A DNA stretch of 64,000 bases from Prorocentrum cordatum (GCA_963575745.1 CAUYUJ010014750.1:62001-126000), one strand, 5' to 3'. Counted from the first letter of the stretch, positions 1 through 10,888 are shown. The notes: generated from the letters alone by a model not told the origin. Made by a program: numbers and translations.

Positions 1-128
1 GTCACGCGCAAGATCCCTGTAGGCCCGTTTGAGCTCATTGACCCCGCCCTAGGTGACGTGGCGGTCTTTCTCGAGGGATCGTTGGTGCATCTCCCACTCT
101 GCGCGGGCCCGAGCCGAAATGCGAGTTG

Positions 129-647
129 TTAGTCCTGCAGCCCCGCCCCAAGGAGCCGGGCTGATGACATTCCCCATCCAAAAGGCAAGAATCGCCTCCG
201 TCGCGCGGTCGATGAAGGCACGCCGACCTGGGAGATCGTCTCCTTGGAGTTTGCAGCAGCAGCAACGCCCCGGCCCCTCTGTGACAACCCACCTACTGAC
301 AAAAATCCCCGGACTGCCAAATGGCCATGCTTCGACCGCGCCTCGTCCGGCAGCGCCCCCTTGAAGCGGCCGCAAACGCACCGTGCATCTGACGCCCCCG
401 CCGCCGAGAGTCGATCGGCGAAGGCTTTGAAATTCCACATTTTGTCTTGGATGCGTGGCCACTTCGCTTCTGAAGCTCCCACCCAGGGCAAGTGCAACGG
501 GATCCCGGCCTCGGGATGCTCGGCTAGCATGCCCCTAACGAATTGTTTTGCTCTCGATGTCGAGCCGGGATGCGCCAATGCCTCAATTCGCAGAGGTCTG
601 GACTGAATTGGCACGGTGAGGCCCCCGAATTTGAAAGCGTCTGCCAC
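129..647 (-). pseudogene. Unknown coding-like frame at left edge
   Basis: An open frame of 172 codons with no family that I recognise. The N-terminal half (start MADAFKFGG, then RIEALAHPG, RGMLAEHPEAG and WPRIQDKMWNF) has a mixed, protein-like composition rather than simple repeats. The C-terminal half becomes Arg/Gly/Ala-rich and may be out of frame. It lies downstream, in minus-strand order, of two other coding-like tracts at 782-1653 and 1802-3187, so the three could be pieces of one decayed gene or retroelement. No start context or splice sites can be assigned with confidence. It could also be chance openness in GC-rich DNA. Confidence 0.3.
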
Positions 648-781
648 CTTCTGACGGGCGATAGAAAATTTGTGGACCGGAACAGCAAGTTGAGTTCTAC
701 CTCAGACGCGCTGTGGGGGCGAATTCTTTTTTCTTACTCAAAACTGCCGCGGGCAACATCTCACATGAGAAAAAATGGCCT

Positions 782-1653
782 TTAAACCTCGGCGTGGGAA
801 GAGCCCGACGCCGTCCCCGGGGGCCTAGCAATGAAAGAACTGGGGTTGAGTAGCCTCCGCGCCCGCGCCCAAAGCCTCCTACCCGGCGGCCGGGCCACAG
901 ACGACCTAAGTTTGACCGAAAAGTCCCTGCCCAAAAACTTGCGCACGCGAGGTGCGTTCAGTTCGGGCTGGGACTCCTGCTGCAAAAACATATCTGCGAC
1001 TGCGGCATCTAGCTTGCACGCGCACTCTTGCACTACTACCGGCGCGAATTCGAAGAACGATTCCGAACGCTTCTACCACCGAATGGCGGGCTCTACGTGC
1101 ACGAGACCCCCCTGCCGAAACTTGCGACACCTAGACGCCTCCCGGCGTGCCATGCTCTGGGTGAACATGCCCGCGTAGGCCACATTGTTTTTTGGGGGAA
1201 ATTTGAAACAGACCCCGCACGGGATGTTGAAAAACGTACGTGCACGTTGCGAATGACACCCCTAGCCGAATGCATCGGGCCGCCCAGTCCCGCTGCCAAA
1301 GGGCACGGCCCTGGGAGAACAAGCCGAGCATAGACCTCCCCCACGCCCAACTAATCGCCCGCGTCACGCCCCCATACTCCGGGCTTTCCGGGGGCCTCCC
1401 GGATGCCCCTATACAGGAGAGCGCAAAACTGGCACAGCGTCCTATGGAAGTGAATCGCCGATCCGCGTCGGCTGGCTCTCCGAATGGCCCCCGGAGCGCA
1501 TGCCCCGGCGGCCGCCTCAAGTCGCTCTGCGCGCGTGACCGCGGCGACGATCAAGCGCAGCATATGCTCGTGATCTTTCCTGCCCGCGCTCCCGCCGACA
1601 ACGCCTACGGGGGCGCCCCATTCTACGAGCAGCTCCCCTACTCTCTCGTCCAA
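782..1653 (-). pseudogene. Unknown Cys-pair coding tract with in-frame TAG
   Basis: Two coding-like pieces. The upstream piece (1653-1351) begins MDERVGELLVEW and contains LCQFCALLYRG. The downstream piece reads NIPCGVCFKF near 1220, then SRCRKFRQGG and QECACKLDAAV, and stays open to a stop at 782 except for one TAG near 1078, just after the residues AIRW. The CxxC and CxC pairs hint at a metal-binding fold, but I know no matching family. Composition and periodicity look like protein rather than repeat. It sits between unknown frames on the same strand and probably belongs to the same decayed unit. Reading the TAG as a disabling mutation is an inference; a splice junction would also explain it. 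Confidence 0.35.
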
Positions 1654-1801
1654 CGTCGCCTGTTCGATCCTGCTTTTCGCTCAGCTCTTCACCTTCTCCT
1701 GCAGGCGATTGCCCAGCTCCCCTGCCTTCTTCTTTTTCTCAGGGTCAAGGTCCAGGCCCGCGATCTGCGCATCGCATGGGCCTTTCTGAATGACGCGACG
1801 C

Positions 1802-3187
1802 CTAAATTCCGCAGGATATTTTTCTTCGCGCCCCGGGAACACGGCTCAAGCTCGACATCCAAATCGACCTCTTCGCCCTCCTCGCCATCCTCCTCGCTTT
1901 CGCCGGCGCCCGCCCGCGCGGCCCTCCCCCTCCCTTCTTCTTCAGGGCGGAGTTCTCCTCTTCGAGCTGCTGCGTCTTAGCTTTCATCTTCGCCAGATCC
2001 TCTTGTGCTAGCCCTGCGCCTCCGCCCTGCCCCAGCCCCTGGATCCCCCATAATGCCCTGGCCATCTTCTGGGCGACGTCCCTAAACACCTCGCGCTTGG
2101 AGTCCTTCTGTTGGGGGTCGAGGCCCTTCTCCTTGGCTGCGAGGGCGCAGAGGGGGTCTAGGCCCAGGTGAACGGGCGCGGCTTCGTCGCGAATGGCGCG
2201 CAAGAAGGATGACACCAGGTAGTATTCGTTGAGGCTGCGGCGTGCTTCAAAAATGACGAATTTACCGTTCGCCACCAACCTTGTCCCGAAATCGTTCTCC
2301 CCCTTGAACAGATAATCGATCAACCTTACCTCGAAAGGATCTTTCCAGGCCGCCCCCCGTTCGTCAGACCACTTGGACTTCGCGATCTTCCGGGGCAGCC
2401 GCGTGCCGTAGTGCTCCGCGGTATCGTAGTGGTCATCATCGGACGCCCTTCCACTCCGCTCCCGTCCGCTCCTCGGCCCTCGGGAGCCTGCTGTCGGGCC
2501 CTCGTCGCCAGGGCTGCTCGCCCTGGGGGTCCGCTGACTCCTCGCCCTCACATCGCGGCGGCCCCCGTCGTGCTTCGATTGCCGAGGGGCCGACGGATCT
2601 CGACTTTTCCTGGGGCGCCGATGGAACCTCGACCGGCTCCTCCGACGCCTGTCCTTCTCCTGGAGGGGCAGGTTCACGTAGTCCTGGGCCACCCGGCTCC
2701 CGCCCCCAGACCTCCTCCTCCTCGATTTGCCGGCGTGGGCGCTCCGAGTCCGCTCTCCGCTGCTCTTGAACTCATCGTCGGGCGCGCCCCTCGACGACCC
2801 CCCCTCCCCCCCCCCCCCTTCTCCTCGACCTGCTCTTTCCCACCCGACCGGGTCGCCCTCTGTCAGGTTCCTCGCGCTTCCGGCTACCCCCGCGTCGATC
2901 GCGCGAGCGACCACTCTCGTCTCGGCCAGCTCGTCCTTCTTCATTCGTATGCCCCTGGCGACCGCGACCGTGATCCTGGGCCACCCATGCCTGGGCCCCT
3001 CCTCCTGGCGCCCTCGCGCCGTCGACCGGCGAGGCCGCCGACCCTTTTCCATATCCGGGGATGGGTCCTGCAACGCGGCTGCTTCACCAACCTTTCTGGT
3101 GTCCTTTCGGAGCCCCGCGCCATGCCGGACCGGGGTGCACGGCGGGGGGCGGCGGCCGTGGCGGTCCACCGCAAGCCATGGCGCCAA
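1802..3187 (-). CDS. Hypothetical 461-codon gag-like protein
   Basis: The longest low-repeat open frame in the left 10 kb. Residues about 1-90 are basic and of unknown character. Residues about 90-260 are rich in Arg, Ser, Gly and Asp (RS-like, disordered). Residues about 270-390 look globular (FEVRLIDYLFKGENDFG, SSFLRAIRDEAAPVHLGLD). Residues about 400-430 form a short coiled coil (LAKMKAKTQQLEEENSALKK). The tail is basic. A disordered basic region, a globular part and a coiled coil resemble the gag-like first product of dinoflagellate retroelements, but no zinc knuckle is visible, so this is a guess. The start chosen is the first ATG. The basic N-terminus may be spurious. Not identified with any named family. 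Confidence 0.4.
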   Translation of the reverse strand: MAPWLAVDRHGRRPPPCTPVRHGAGLRKDTRKVGEAAALQDPSPDMEKGRRPRRSTARGRQEEGPRHGWPRITVAVARGIRMKKDELAETRVVARAIDAGVAGSARNLTEGDPVGWERAGRGEGGGGEGGSSRGAPDDEFKSSGERTRSAHAGKSRRRRSGGGSRVAQDYVNLPLQEKDRRRRSRSRFHRRPRKSRDPSAPRQSKHDGGRRDVRARSQRTPRASSPGDEGPTAGSRGPRSGRERSGRASDDDHYDTAEHYGTRLPRKIAKSKWSDERGAAWKDPFEVRLIDYLFKGENDFGTRLVANGKFVIFEARRSLNEYYLVSSFLRAIRDEAAPVHLGLDPLCALAAKEKGLDPQQKDSKREVFRDVAQKMARALWGIQGLGQGGGAGLAQEDLAKMKAKTQQLEEENSALKKKGGGGPRGRAPAKARRMARRAKRSIWMSSLSRVPGARRKISCGI

Positions 3188-3189
3188 CC

Positions 3190-4325
3190 TTGCACGCTCG
3201 AGCGGAAAACGCCCACCATGCCCGAGTATCTAAAGAAAAATGCTCGCTGGCAAGGCTGGGGAGAGAGACGAATCACCGACGCCGGGCTCCCCCCGCCGCC
3301 GGCTAACCCAAAGCCCCCCCTATGTCATGCCCCCGTCCTCCACTGCACCGCGGACATCCGCCCCGAGCCCCCCCTCTCCTAGCGGCCGCATGGACGCCCG
3401 GCCAGCCGGGAGAAAGGCCCGCGGAGAGCCCCGACGCGCCCGGGCCGATACCTCGTCCGGCGCCAGCGCCCGACCCTGGACCCCCCCCCCAGGCGCCACG
3501 AACTCCAGACCGGGAGGGGGGGAAACGTTACTTTTCTTCTCCCATGTCTCCATGCGAAAAAGAAGGGGAACAGGGGGGGAAGGGAAGGGGAAGGGGAAGG
3601 CAAGGAGGGGAGGGCAGGGATGGGGAAGGCAGGGAAGGAAATCGACGTCTCGGGCCGGGCGCCCCGCCCTCCGCTGCCTGGCCCCAGCCGGCCGGCCGAA
3701 GGAAAAGAGCGCCTCGCCCCGCGCTCGGAGATCCCGGCCGACGCGGGGCCGCCCAAAACTCTCGCCCGCCAGCCGCCACCTCCTCCTGTGGTCTCGACCC
3801 TCCAGCCGGTCGGCCGCCTCCGGTCTCCACCCTAAGTGCCCCCATCCCCTCCTCGCCCCCGCGCCCCCGCACCCAGAACTGGAAGACGCTCCAGGAGATG
3901 ATCTCGAGCCCGCCGTTGAAGGCGCAATGAGCACGCGGGAATAGAGGCGAAAGTAGAGTCGGCGTGAAAAAGACTTGATGAAAGACATGGCAAAGCGGCC
4001 GCCATGGGCGGTTCTTGGGCACGCGCGGGTCTCGCGAATAGAATGCCCACCTCCTCGCGAACGAGAAGGCACACACACGCACACAGACGCAAACTTGACA
4101 ATGATGGAACGGGATGTCGTCGAACTGCCGGCCCCGCCCATCCCCCCCGCTCCCTCCCGCAGGCCCTAAGAATTAAAATGTATGTGCATGTAGGTACGTT
4201 TGCACGTCAACATATGGGGGTCTTCGTTGGCCAAGGCCCCACATGTCGACCACTGGCCCCCTCCGTCTGGCATTCAACACCCTACCCAGCCTAACCAACC
4301 GATCGGCCGCCCTGTGGACACACGG
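3190..4325. other. GC-rich spacer with purine-rich patch
   Basis: No credible gene. A G/A-rich patch at about 3540-3660 (runs of GGGGAAGG type) and C-rich stretches keep several frames open on both strands without protein-like composition. Confidence 0.5.
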
Positions 4326-4330
4326 GTTCC

Positions 4331-4415
4331 ACGACACACACACACAAACACACGCACACACAAACGCACACACACACACACACACCCGCACACACACACA
4401 CACACACACACACAC
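4331..4415. repeat. CA dinucleotide microsatellite
   Basis: An almost pure CA tract with occasional A, C or G interruptions (ACAAACAC, CGCACA). It translates as His/Thr on one strand and Cys/Val on the other, which explains the overlapping spurious frames. Confidence 0.95.
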
Positions 4416-4589
4416 TTTGGCGCACGCAAGCCATCGGGGAAGGCCGCGTGGAGCAGCGAGGAGCAGGAAGGAGCAGTTCGGAGTGCGCGGAGAAAGGCAA
4501 GCAGGAGGAACAGCACAGGCGCGCGCGGCGGCCCTCGGGATGAGCGCGCGACATCGCTCCGGAGTGTCTGGAGTGCGGGGGGGGGCCCC

Positions 4590-5975
4590 GAGTGGGAGGG
4601 GCGCGATCATCGAGCGGGCACGCGTGGGATGGGGGCTTGGGAATCAGCCGCCATGCGGGATCAGGCACGATCCTCGAACGGCATGGGCGCGATCCTCGAG
4701 CCGGCGCGCATGGAAATAGCGAGTTGGGAATGAGCCGCCGCGCGGGAGGGGCGCGATCCATGGGCGGGGGGGGGCGCGAACCTTGGGCGGGCGCGCACTG
4801 GGTGAAAAGGGTTTAGAAATTAGCCGCCATGCGGGGGTGGCGTGACCCTCGAGAGGGCACGCGCGGGATAGGGCGCTTAGGAATTAGCCCCGCAGGGCGG
4901 GGGGGCGCGATCCCCGAGCGGGGGCGCGTGGGATAAAGGGTTCAGGAATTAGCCGCCACGCGGAGGGGCGCGGTCCTTGAGCGGGAGGGGCGCGATCCTC
5001 GAGCGGGCACGCGTGGGCCAGGGGGTTTAGGAAATAGCCGCCATGCGGGAGGGGCAGAGTCCGCGCGCGGGCACGCACGGGGCGGACGTTTGAGAATTTG
5101 CTCCCCAGGGCGAGCACCAGGGGTTATTTTTTGGCGTAGCATCCACATTCATATGTGCTGAGAGGTGTTTAGGGCTTAGGGTCCAGTAGCTCAGCTCGAA
5201 GCCTTCGGGATGCATCCCGCCCAGCCATGATCCTAGACATGCCGAGCTCAAGTCGCCGAGGGGTCGATGCTCAATCACGCGACGAAGACGCCCGCGCCAG
5301 CCCGCGCCACGGCGCGCGCGTGCCAGCGCGGGTGGAATGGATCCGAACGGGAAACGCGCGCGCGAAGCCTGTATGCGTCTTCTGAGTCGCATGAGTCCTC
5401 TGAGTCGCGCGCGCGATGGGAGCTTTAGAAAATCGCCGCCATGCGGGGGCACGCATGGAAGGTAGGGGCGGCGGAATTAGCCGCCATGCGGGAGGAGACA
5501 CGACCCGTGTGCGGGCACGCATGGGATGAAGGCTTATAGGAACTAGCCGCCATGCGGGAAGGGCGCGATCCTCGAGCGGACACCCATGAAATGACAGTTT
5601 AAGAATTAGCCGCCGAGCGGGAGGGGCACTATCCGTGTGCGGGCACGCATGGAATGGGGGTTTTAGACTTAGCCGCCACGCGGGAAGGGCACGATCCTCG
5701 AACGGGCACGCATGGAACGACGGTTTCGGAATTAGCCGCCATGCGGGAGGGACACCATCCGCGTGCGGGCACGCATGGAATGAGGGTTTAAGAATCAGCC
5801 GCCATGCGGGATCCGTTTGCGGGCACGCATGGAATAAGGCTTAGGATTTCGCCGCCACGGGGGAGGGGCACCATCCGCGCGCGGGCACGCATGGGATGAA
5901 AGTTTCTGAATTAACCGCCATGCGAGAAGGGCGCGATCGGCGCACGGGCACGCATGGAACGAGCGTTCAGGAAAG
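4590..5975. repeat. Decayed ~66-bp minisatellite
   Basis: About 16-18 degenerate copies of a unit near 66 bp. Landmarks are TTAGCCGCCATGCGGGAGGG, then GCGCGATCCTCGAGCGGGC, then CACGCATGGGATGA. Copies around 5470-5900 are regular. A weakly matching interruption lies at about 5100-5420. The invertedly related CCGCCATGCGGG core makes each unit a small potential hairpin. Open frames here merely read the repeat. Confidence 0.9.
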
Positions 5976-6104
5976 GGCTTTTAGGACTTAGATAGTTGTA
6001 AATTCTGAGCTCTGAAAAACTTGCACTACGCATTAACGTCTGGGGGCCGCGCCACGGGGCTAACTGGTGCCCGCCAGTCGGCGAGGCCACGATCCTTCGT
6101 AAAA

Positions 6105-6320
6105 TGCAAGATTCGCATCGCGACGGCAAGATTTCGGGCCTGCCGATGCCGCGATCCCCCGTGAAACACGTGGGACTCGCGTCGCGAAGGCTTGCGCGGA
6201 ACGCTTTTCGGGCCACTCCGGAGACGCTCCCGCTCGCGCAGGCTCGCACGGAATGCCTGTCGGGCCGCTCCAAAGGCCCTCCCGTTCGCGCCAGCTTTCG
6301 CCGAATGCTCGTCGGGCCCG
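6105..6320. repeat. Short 52-55-bp tandem repeat
   Basis: Three to four diverged copies. Landmarks are CGCGGAACGCTTTTCGGGCC, CGCACGGAATGCCTGTCGGGCC and CGCCGAATGCTCGTCGGGCC, at about 52-55-bp spacing. Confidence 0.7.
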
Positions 6321-6329
6321 AGCCCGGGA

Positions 6330-7975
6330 AAACAAAGCGACATACGCCCGTCGCGGATGTGTTCTCCGCGCCAAACTCGCCATGTCCTTTTGCCGTGGCC
6401 GTTGAGGACTCATCGACTTCTGATGTCCCTCGCATCGCGCTGGAGCTCGCACTGGTTCCCCAACGTTGCCTGGATGCATCAGGATGCGCCTCGATCCATC
6501 TGGAATTCCATCACGTTATCTCGATGCGATTTGATGCATCTGGTTTGACACCCGAACGTCGATTGGACAAGTCCGCGATGGCCTCATGGAAGATCTGGGC
6601 ATCGCCTGGGGCTGCTCGCCATTCCCAATCGTTTGCGCTGACGCCCCGAGAGTCGGGAAGGGCGCCTTGAAGGCCGAAAATTATGAATGGCGCCAGGGCC
6701 CCGCCCCTCAAGGCGCCATCTCGCCTTGGCGGCCCTCGGGGATCGGCTCGCAAGGCTCTCCCGGGGCGCGCTTGCCAGAAAGGTTCAAAGCGCGCCCATC
6801 CGCGACTGCGAAGGGCATCTTGGAGGCATGGAGACCGCAAAAAGAACGACGCCCGACGGGCTCGAGCCTCGAGCCCTGGCGTTCAAAACCAACAAGGCTA
6901 GCAGGAACGCGTGCACCGACTTCCAGGAGTCCGCGCGGCCATCTCGAGCCAGCGCTGGGCCCCCGTCGCCCTGGCGCGCGAGGCGCCGCCAGGGGGGCCA
7001 ACGCACCGACCAACAACAACATGCGGCCATCCGAGAAACACGTTCGCGAAATTCCCCGCCATTCGGATCCTGGCGCTTCCTCTCTCGGGGCGGGCGAAAA
7101 AAGGGGCACGAAAAAAGGGCGCGTTGTCGAATCGACGCGTAGCCGGTCTTCCCGGGGCCTGGAGAGACCGCGCATCAACGGCGCCCAGCGGTGGGACTAA
7201 AACCAACTGCGCGCATCAAGTTTTGCAGCCCCCCCCCCGCACACTACTTCCTCGACGTCCCTTTCGTCAATCGGCTACGCGCGCTGGTGAACGGGTGCCC
7301 CGGGCAAGACTTACCCTGGGCGCGCCGCGGGGGGTCGACGGACACGCGGGCGCGCGCGTGCGACGGAGAACCCTGCCCGGCTGTTCTTTGGGGGGCACTG
7401 TGGGCCAGCGCCAGAAGTCTTCCGGTCGAGCGGTCATTCGCACGCGTAGTCGAGCCCGCCCCGATACAAGGGGGAATGCCACGCGCGCGCACGTGCGCGC
7501 CGATGCTGGCCAGGCTGGTCCTTCGCCCAAGATTGGTGCACGCGCGCCCTCCTGGCTCGGCCCGCGCGCCGATCCCGTGGCCGAGATGGGCCTGGCCAAG
7601 ATCGGCGCGCGCGCATGCACCCGGGGCCCATTGTAGAGGGCGCGGATATCATGCCCTTCCGATCGCGGCCCATGGCTCCAGACTCGAGAACAAAAAGCAC
7701 GATGGACAAGACACAGAGGTGCCCTTTGTTTGGCAGGGTCGGCCTACATCAACATGGCACCATCATTATGCGGTCTAGATGAGAAGCGACTGGCGGCTGG
7801 CGGAGAAGGCAGAAACGACATTGCTCCGCGCGGCCCCGCTCCCCGCTCCGCGTTCAAGTAAGTGTCGCACGTGGCGGCATTCGCCAGCGCTTGCGGGTCT
7901 GGACAAGTCGTGATCCCGACCAGTAAAGATTGGTGGATATTTTCCGTTGGCATTCATAAATCCCATCCCAGGTGC
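6330..7975. other. GC-rich stretch with nothing recognisable
   Basis: Many open frames on both strands with Arg/Ala/Gly/Pro-rich products, as expected from very GC-rich DNA. No motif, repeat unit or RNA gene was found. Confidence 0.5.
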
Positions 7976-7977
7976 GC

Positions 7978-8017
7978 GGGGGGGGGGGGGGCTGCCCCCC
8001 CCCCCCCCCCCCCCCCC
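7978..8017. repeat. Adjacent poly-G and poly-C runs
   Basis: Fourteen G, then CTG, then 23 C. The two runs can pair as a G:C hairpin with almost no loop. Homopolymers of this length are unreliable in assemblies, so the exact counts should not be trusted. Confidence 0.9.
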
Positions 8018-8289
8018 GAGCCCGCCCAGGAAGTCTTGGAAGTCTTGCGCAAGTAGTCCCAGTCTACGATGGGCGGCTACACCCCTCGATGGGCTGCCCG
8101 GCCCCGCTGGTAGCGGTTTGTCACATTCCCGCGCGACGCTTCGTCGGCGGTTTATCTTTCTGCGCCGCCCGCTCGATCCTTGCGCGCGGCTCTCTCTCGC
8201 AGAACGTCTCCCGCGCCCGGTGCGCGGTCACGCGTCCGGGGGCGCATCTGAACTGTTGCCCCGGATGAACGTGCTCTCGGCTGTCTCGT

Positions 8290-9080
8290 TGTCAATGATA
8301 GCCAGAGCCATGCCCCCGCGGAGCCCTGGCCATATGCTCATAGCGAACACGGGCCCGACCGCTTCGATCTCGATGATTTCGACCTCTTTGTCGCCCTGAT
8401 ATCGCGCCCCCCCGCCATGCCGACGGCGCTCTGTCTCGGGTGGCGCGCGGCGTCCAATCGCAGGTCCACCTCCCCCATCGAATGCGAGATCGGCTTCCCC
8501 CCGAGATTCTGAGCATTCGCGCGCAAAACAGCAAGGAGGCTCGCAGCGCCGGGTTCAGCCGCAAATGCTGATTGCTGCGTTGTCGCTCTGCGAGAGGGCG
8601 GAGCGCCGCGGCCCCAAACCCTCCGGATTGGCAGGACCGTGCCCAACCCAACTGTCCCCGGAGCGCCCCTGCCTCCGCGCTCGTCATCGAGTCGGGCTCG
8701 AGGCGGCCGTGTATCCGGGCGAGGATGGCCTGAATTTGGGGCGGGCGCGGGCACCTGAAATGGTGATCCTGGACCCGTGCAACGCAGGCATCCCAATAAC
8801 TTAAACGGGCCCGCTGGCGGTGCAGCCCATGTCGATGCACCGCGCGACCAATCAGTTCAGCTCGATCCACAACCTGTGACTCTGCTGCGTCAGCCTGGCT
8901 GGCCCCAGCCCCCACGCGAAGTCTGCGCAGTGGGAAACCGCCCGCATCAGCATTGATCTGCATACTGCCACCATGACAGCTGGGTCCAAGACGCAGTTGA
9001 CCCGGAGCGAAACACCTCGAAACGGTTGCCCGTCTACATCTGCGACCCAGAGTCTGCGCTCGCGCGGATGCCGCGCAATC
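8290..9080 (-). pseudogene. Reverse transcriptase / RNase H junction relic
   Basis: Minus-strand frames carry pieces typical of dinoflagellate DIRS-like polyproteins. A degraded motif C region reads AVSHCADFAWG where YxDDF would be expected. Further on come DSMTSAEAGALRGQLGWA and GAAALRPLAERQR, the RT thumb to RNase H connection (family signature LRGxLGxA followed by ALRPL). After that, RASLLFCARMLRISGG fits the RNase H entry. Useful residues are spread over two frames (8292-9581 and 8852-9781), so there is at least one frameshift. The active-site Asp pair is not intact, so the copy is dead. The upstream part of RT is missing, and the dispersed repeat at 9181-9625 sits where it should be. The signature match is strong; the motif C assignment is inferred. 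Confidence 0.65.
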
Positions 9081-9180
9081 TCCAGCCCCGCGCGCCTTGG
9101 GAGAGCGGTGGGGCACCGAGCCCGCTCCGCGGCCCGGGGGGGGGGGCGCGAAGAATCCCCAGGGTGCGGGCGGGCGGGGC

Positions 9181-9625
9181 AAAACGCGGCACGCGGCCTC
9201 GCATGGACAGCGCGCGCGCCACGGGCCTCGCAGGGCCCCCTCCCTAGAGAGGCGAACCCGCAGCGCGCGCGACCGCGCGCGCGGACGGCCCCCATCGAGG
9301 CCGCCCCAACGCCACCCGCATCGCGGCGCGGCGGCCCAACGCAGCGGGACAAGTGCCCGCCCAGCTTCACAGCGTCGGCCAACAGGCCAGCGGCCGCACA
9401 TGGACGAGCCGCGGACCAGAGGATGCAGGAGCGCAGAAGCGGCAGCCGCACAGGCGGAGCAGCACCAGCACCCCCCCACCCCCACCCACGGCCCTGCACC
9501 CCGACCCCCCCCCGCCCCGAGGACGAGGATAGAGCGGGGGAGCAGGGCGGGCGCAGGAGCGGCATTCGCGCAAGCCCACAAACGCAGCTACAGCGCGAGC
9601 ACTGTCCCCGAGTTTGTAGGGCCAT
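9181..9625. repeat. Dispersed 0.43-kb repeat, copy 1
   Basis: Matches 16483-16920 in the same orientation at high identity by eye. It starts at AAAACGCGGCACGCGGCCTC and ends near CACTGTCCCCGAGTTTGT. Both copies lie next to RT fragments. Copy 1 is also bracketed by an imperfect ~50-bp direct repeat (9083-9133 and 9634-9685, both opening with CCAGCCCCGCGCGCC). No protein family was recognised in it. Confidence 0.85.
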
Positions 9626-9689
9626 CACAAATGCCAGCCCCGCGCGCCGTGGGAGGGCAGAGGGGCGCCGAGGCCCGCCCCGCGGCCCA

Positions 9690-10185
9690 GGGGACCGCCG
9701 CCCCCCAGACACGGGGCGCGGCGCCCCGAGCGTCGCCCCGACGCGCGTCGCAGCGCATTGCAGAGCGCAGGCGAAAGCCAATGCCCAGCCATTAGAATCG
9801 TCCCCAGGCGACTGCCACCTTCAAGCATGTCCTGTGCGCCCCCGCGGTCGCAGCGCGCGACAGGGCGCGGGGCCCGGGCCTGCGCGTGGCCGCGGCGAAG
9901 GTCATGAGACCGATACAGATGTGCCTCGGAGACAGACAGCATGGTCAGTATCCTCGTAGGAACCGCAGCGTCCTGCCAGGCGTTAAGCACTGGAATAACT
10001 TCTGCCCCCGGGCACGCGTCGCTGCAATCTTGACGAGCACGTGCACAGGGCAAGTCCCACCAGCCCTCTGGGCGTAGGTGGTCTAGAGCAGATCCTCTTC
10101 CACCCCTCCCTCTTCCCCCTTGGGGAGGGGTTTACCCCTCCCCCTACCCCCTCCCCTGGACCTGGACGGGGGGGGCCGCGGGTAG
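9690..10185. other. Spacer, weak minus-strand coding character
   Basis: A 142-codon minus frame (9625-10053) covers part of this. It contains TMLSVSEAHLYRSHDL but no recognisable motif. It may be the upstream part of the RT relic at 8.3-9.1 kb. The rest is pyrimidine-rich. Confidence 0.3.
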
Positions 10186-10760
10186 TTAGAGCGTCCAAGA
10201 TGGCCCAAGACGGCTCCAAGAGCGCCTCAGAGAACCCAAGATGAGCTCCAAGATGGCTCAAGATAGCGCAAGATCGCTCACGATGGCTCCTAAGATGGTT
10301 CCAAGAAGCCCAAAGACGGCCCCAAGATAACTCCAAGTGGCCAAACAGCTCCCCAAGGAGGCCCCGAAGAGGCCAAAATCGTCCCAAAACCTAAGGAAAA
10401 TCAATGATTTTTGCTTTCTCGCCTTTTCGCTTCCGATGGCCATCCGAGGCCTGGAGATGGCTCCAAGATGGCCCAAGAGGGCCCCAAGAGAGCCCCAAAA
10501 GAGCCCCAAGACGGCCCCAAGAGCGCCCAAGAGCACTCCAAGAGCGTTCCAAGAGGGGTCCAAGAGGCGATTTTAGGGGCTTCCGAGGGGGGACGCTAAT
10601 TAAACCCCCCCTCTTGTTTGATCGACTCCCTCCAAGATGGCCCCAAAAGCGCCCCGAAGGCTCCCCAGAGCGCCTCAAGAGGGTCCCAAGAGGCGCCCAA
10701 GATGCCCCAAGGCGCCCAAAAAGCCCTCCAAGAGGCCCTCAAAAGACCCCCAAGAAGCTC
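10185..10760. repeat. CCAAGA-type minisatellite, array 1
   Basis: A degenerate array of ~11-13-bp units, consensus CCAAGATGGCCC or CCAAGAGGGCCC. The plus strand translates as Pro/Lys/Gln/Ala-rich repeats and the minus strand as Leu/Gly/Trp-rich repeats. The same repeat type recurs at 22.2-22.4, 41.9-42.05 and 59.06-60.34 kb. An AT-rich island at 10372-10412 is conserved in the distant array. Confidence 0.9.
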
Positions 10761-10888
10761 CTTCCCCTCCTCCTCCTCCTCCTCCGATTCTTCCTCCTTC
10801 TCCGTCCTCCTCCTCCTCCTCCTCCTCCTCCTCTTCCCCCTCCTCCTCCTCCTCCTCCTCCGACGACGACGACGACGACGACGACTCC
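10757..10888. repeat. CTC and GAC trinucleotide tract
   Basis: Imperfect CTC/TCC repeats followed by about nine GAC units (10861-10884). The plus strand reads as Pro/Ser/Asp runs and the minus strand as Arg/Glu runs. Confidence 0.95.

Noticed and set aside
5167-5182. TTTAGGGCTTAGGG, resembling plant/algal telomere repeats
   Set aside because: Only two imperfect units inside a minisatellite interruption; no array.
4590-5975. Tandem repeats as a possible CRISPR or rDNA spacer
   Set aside because: The whole 66-bp unit is degenerate with no conserved-repeat/unique-spacer alternation, and no rRNA sequence is nearby.
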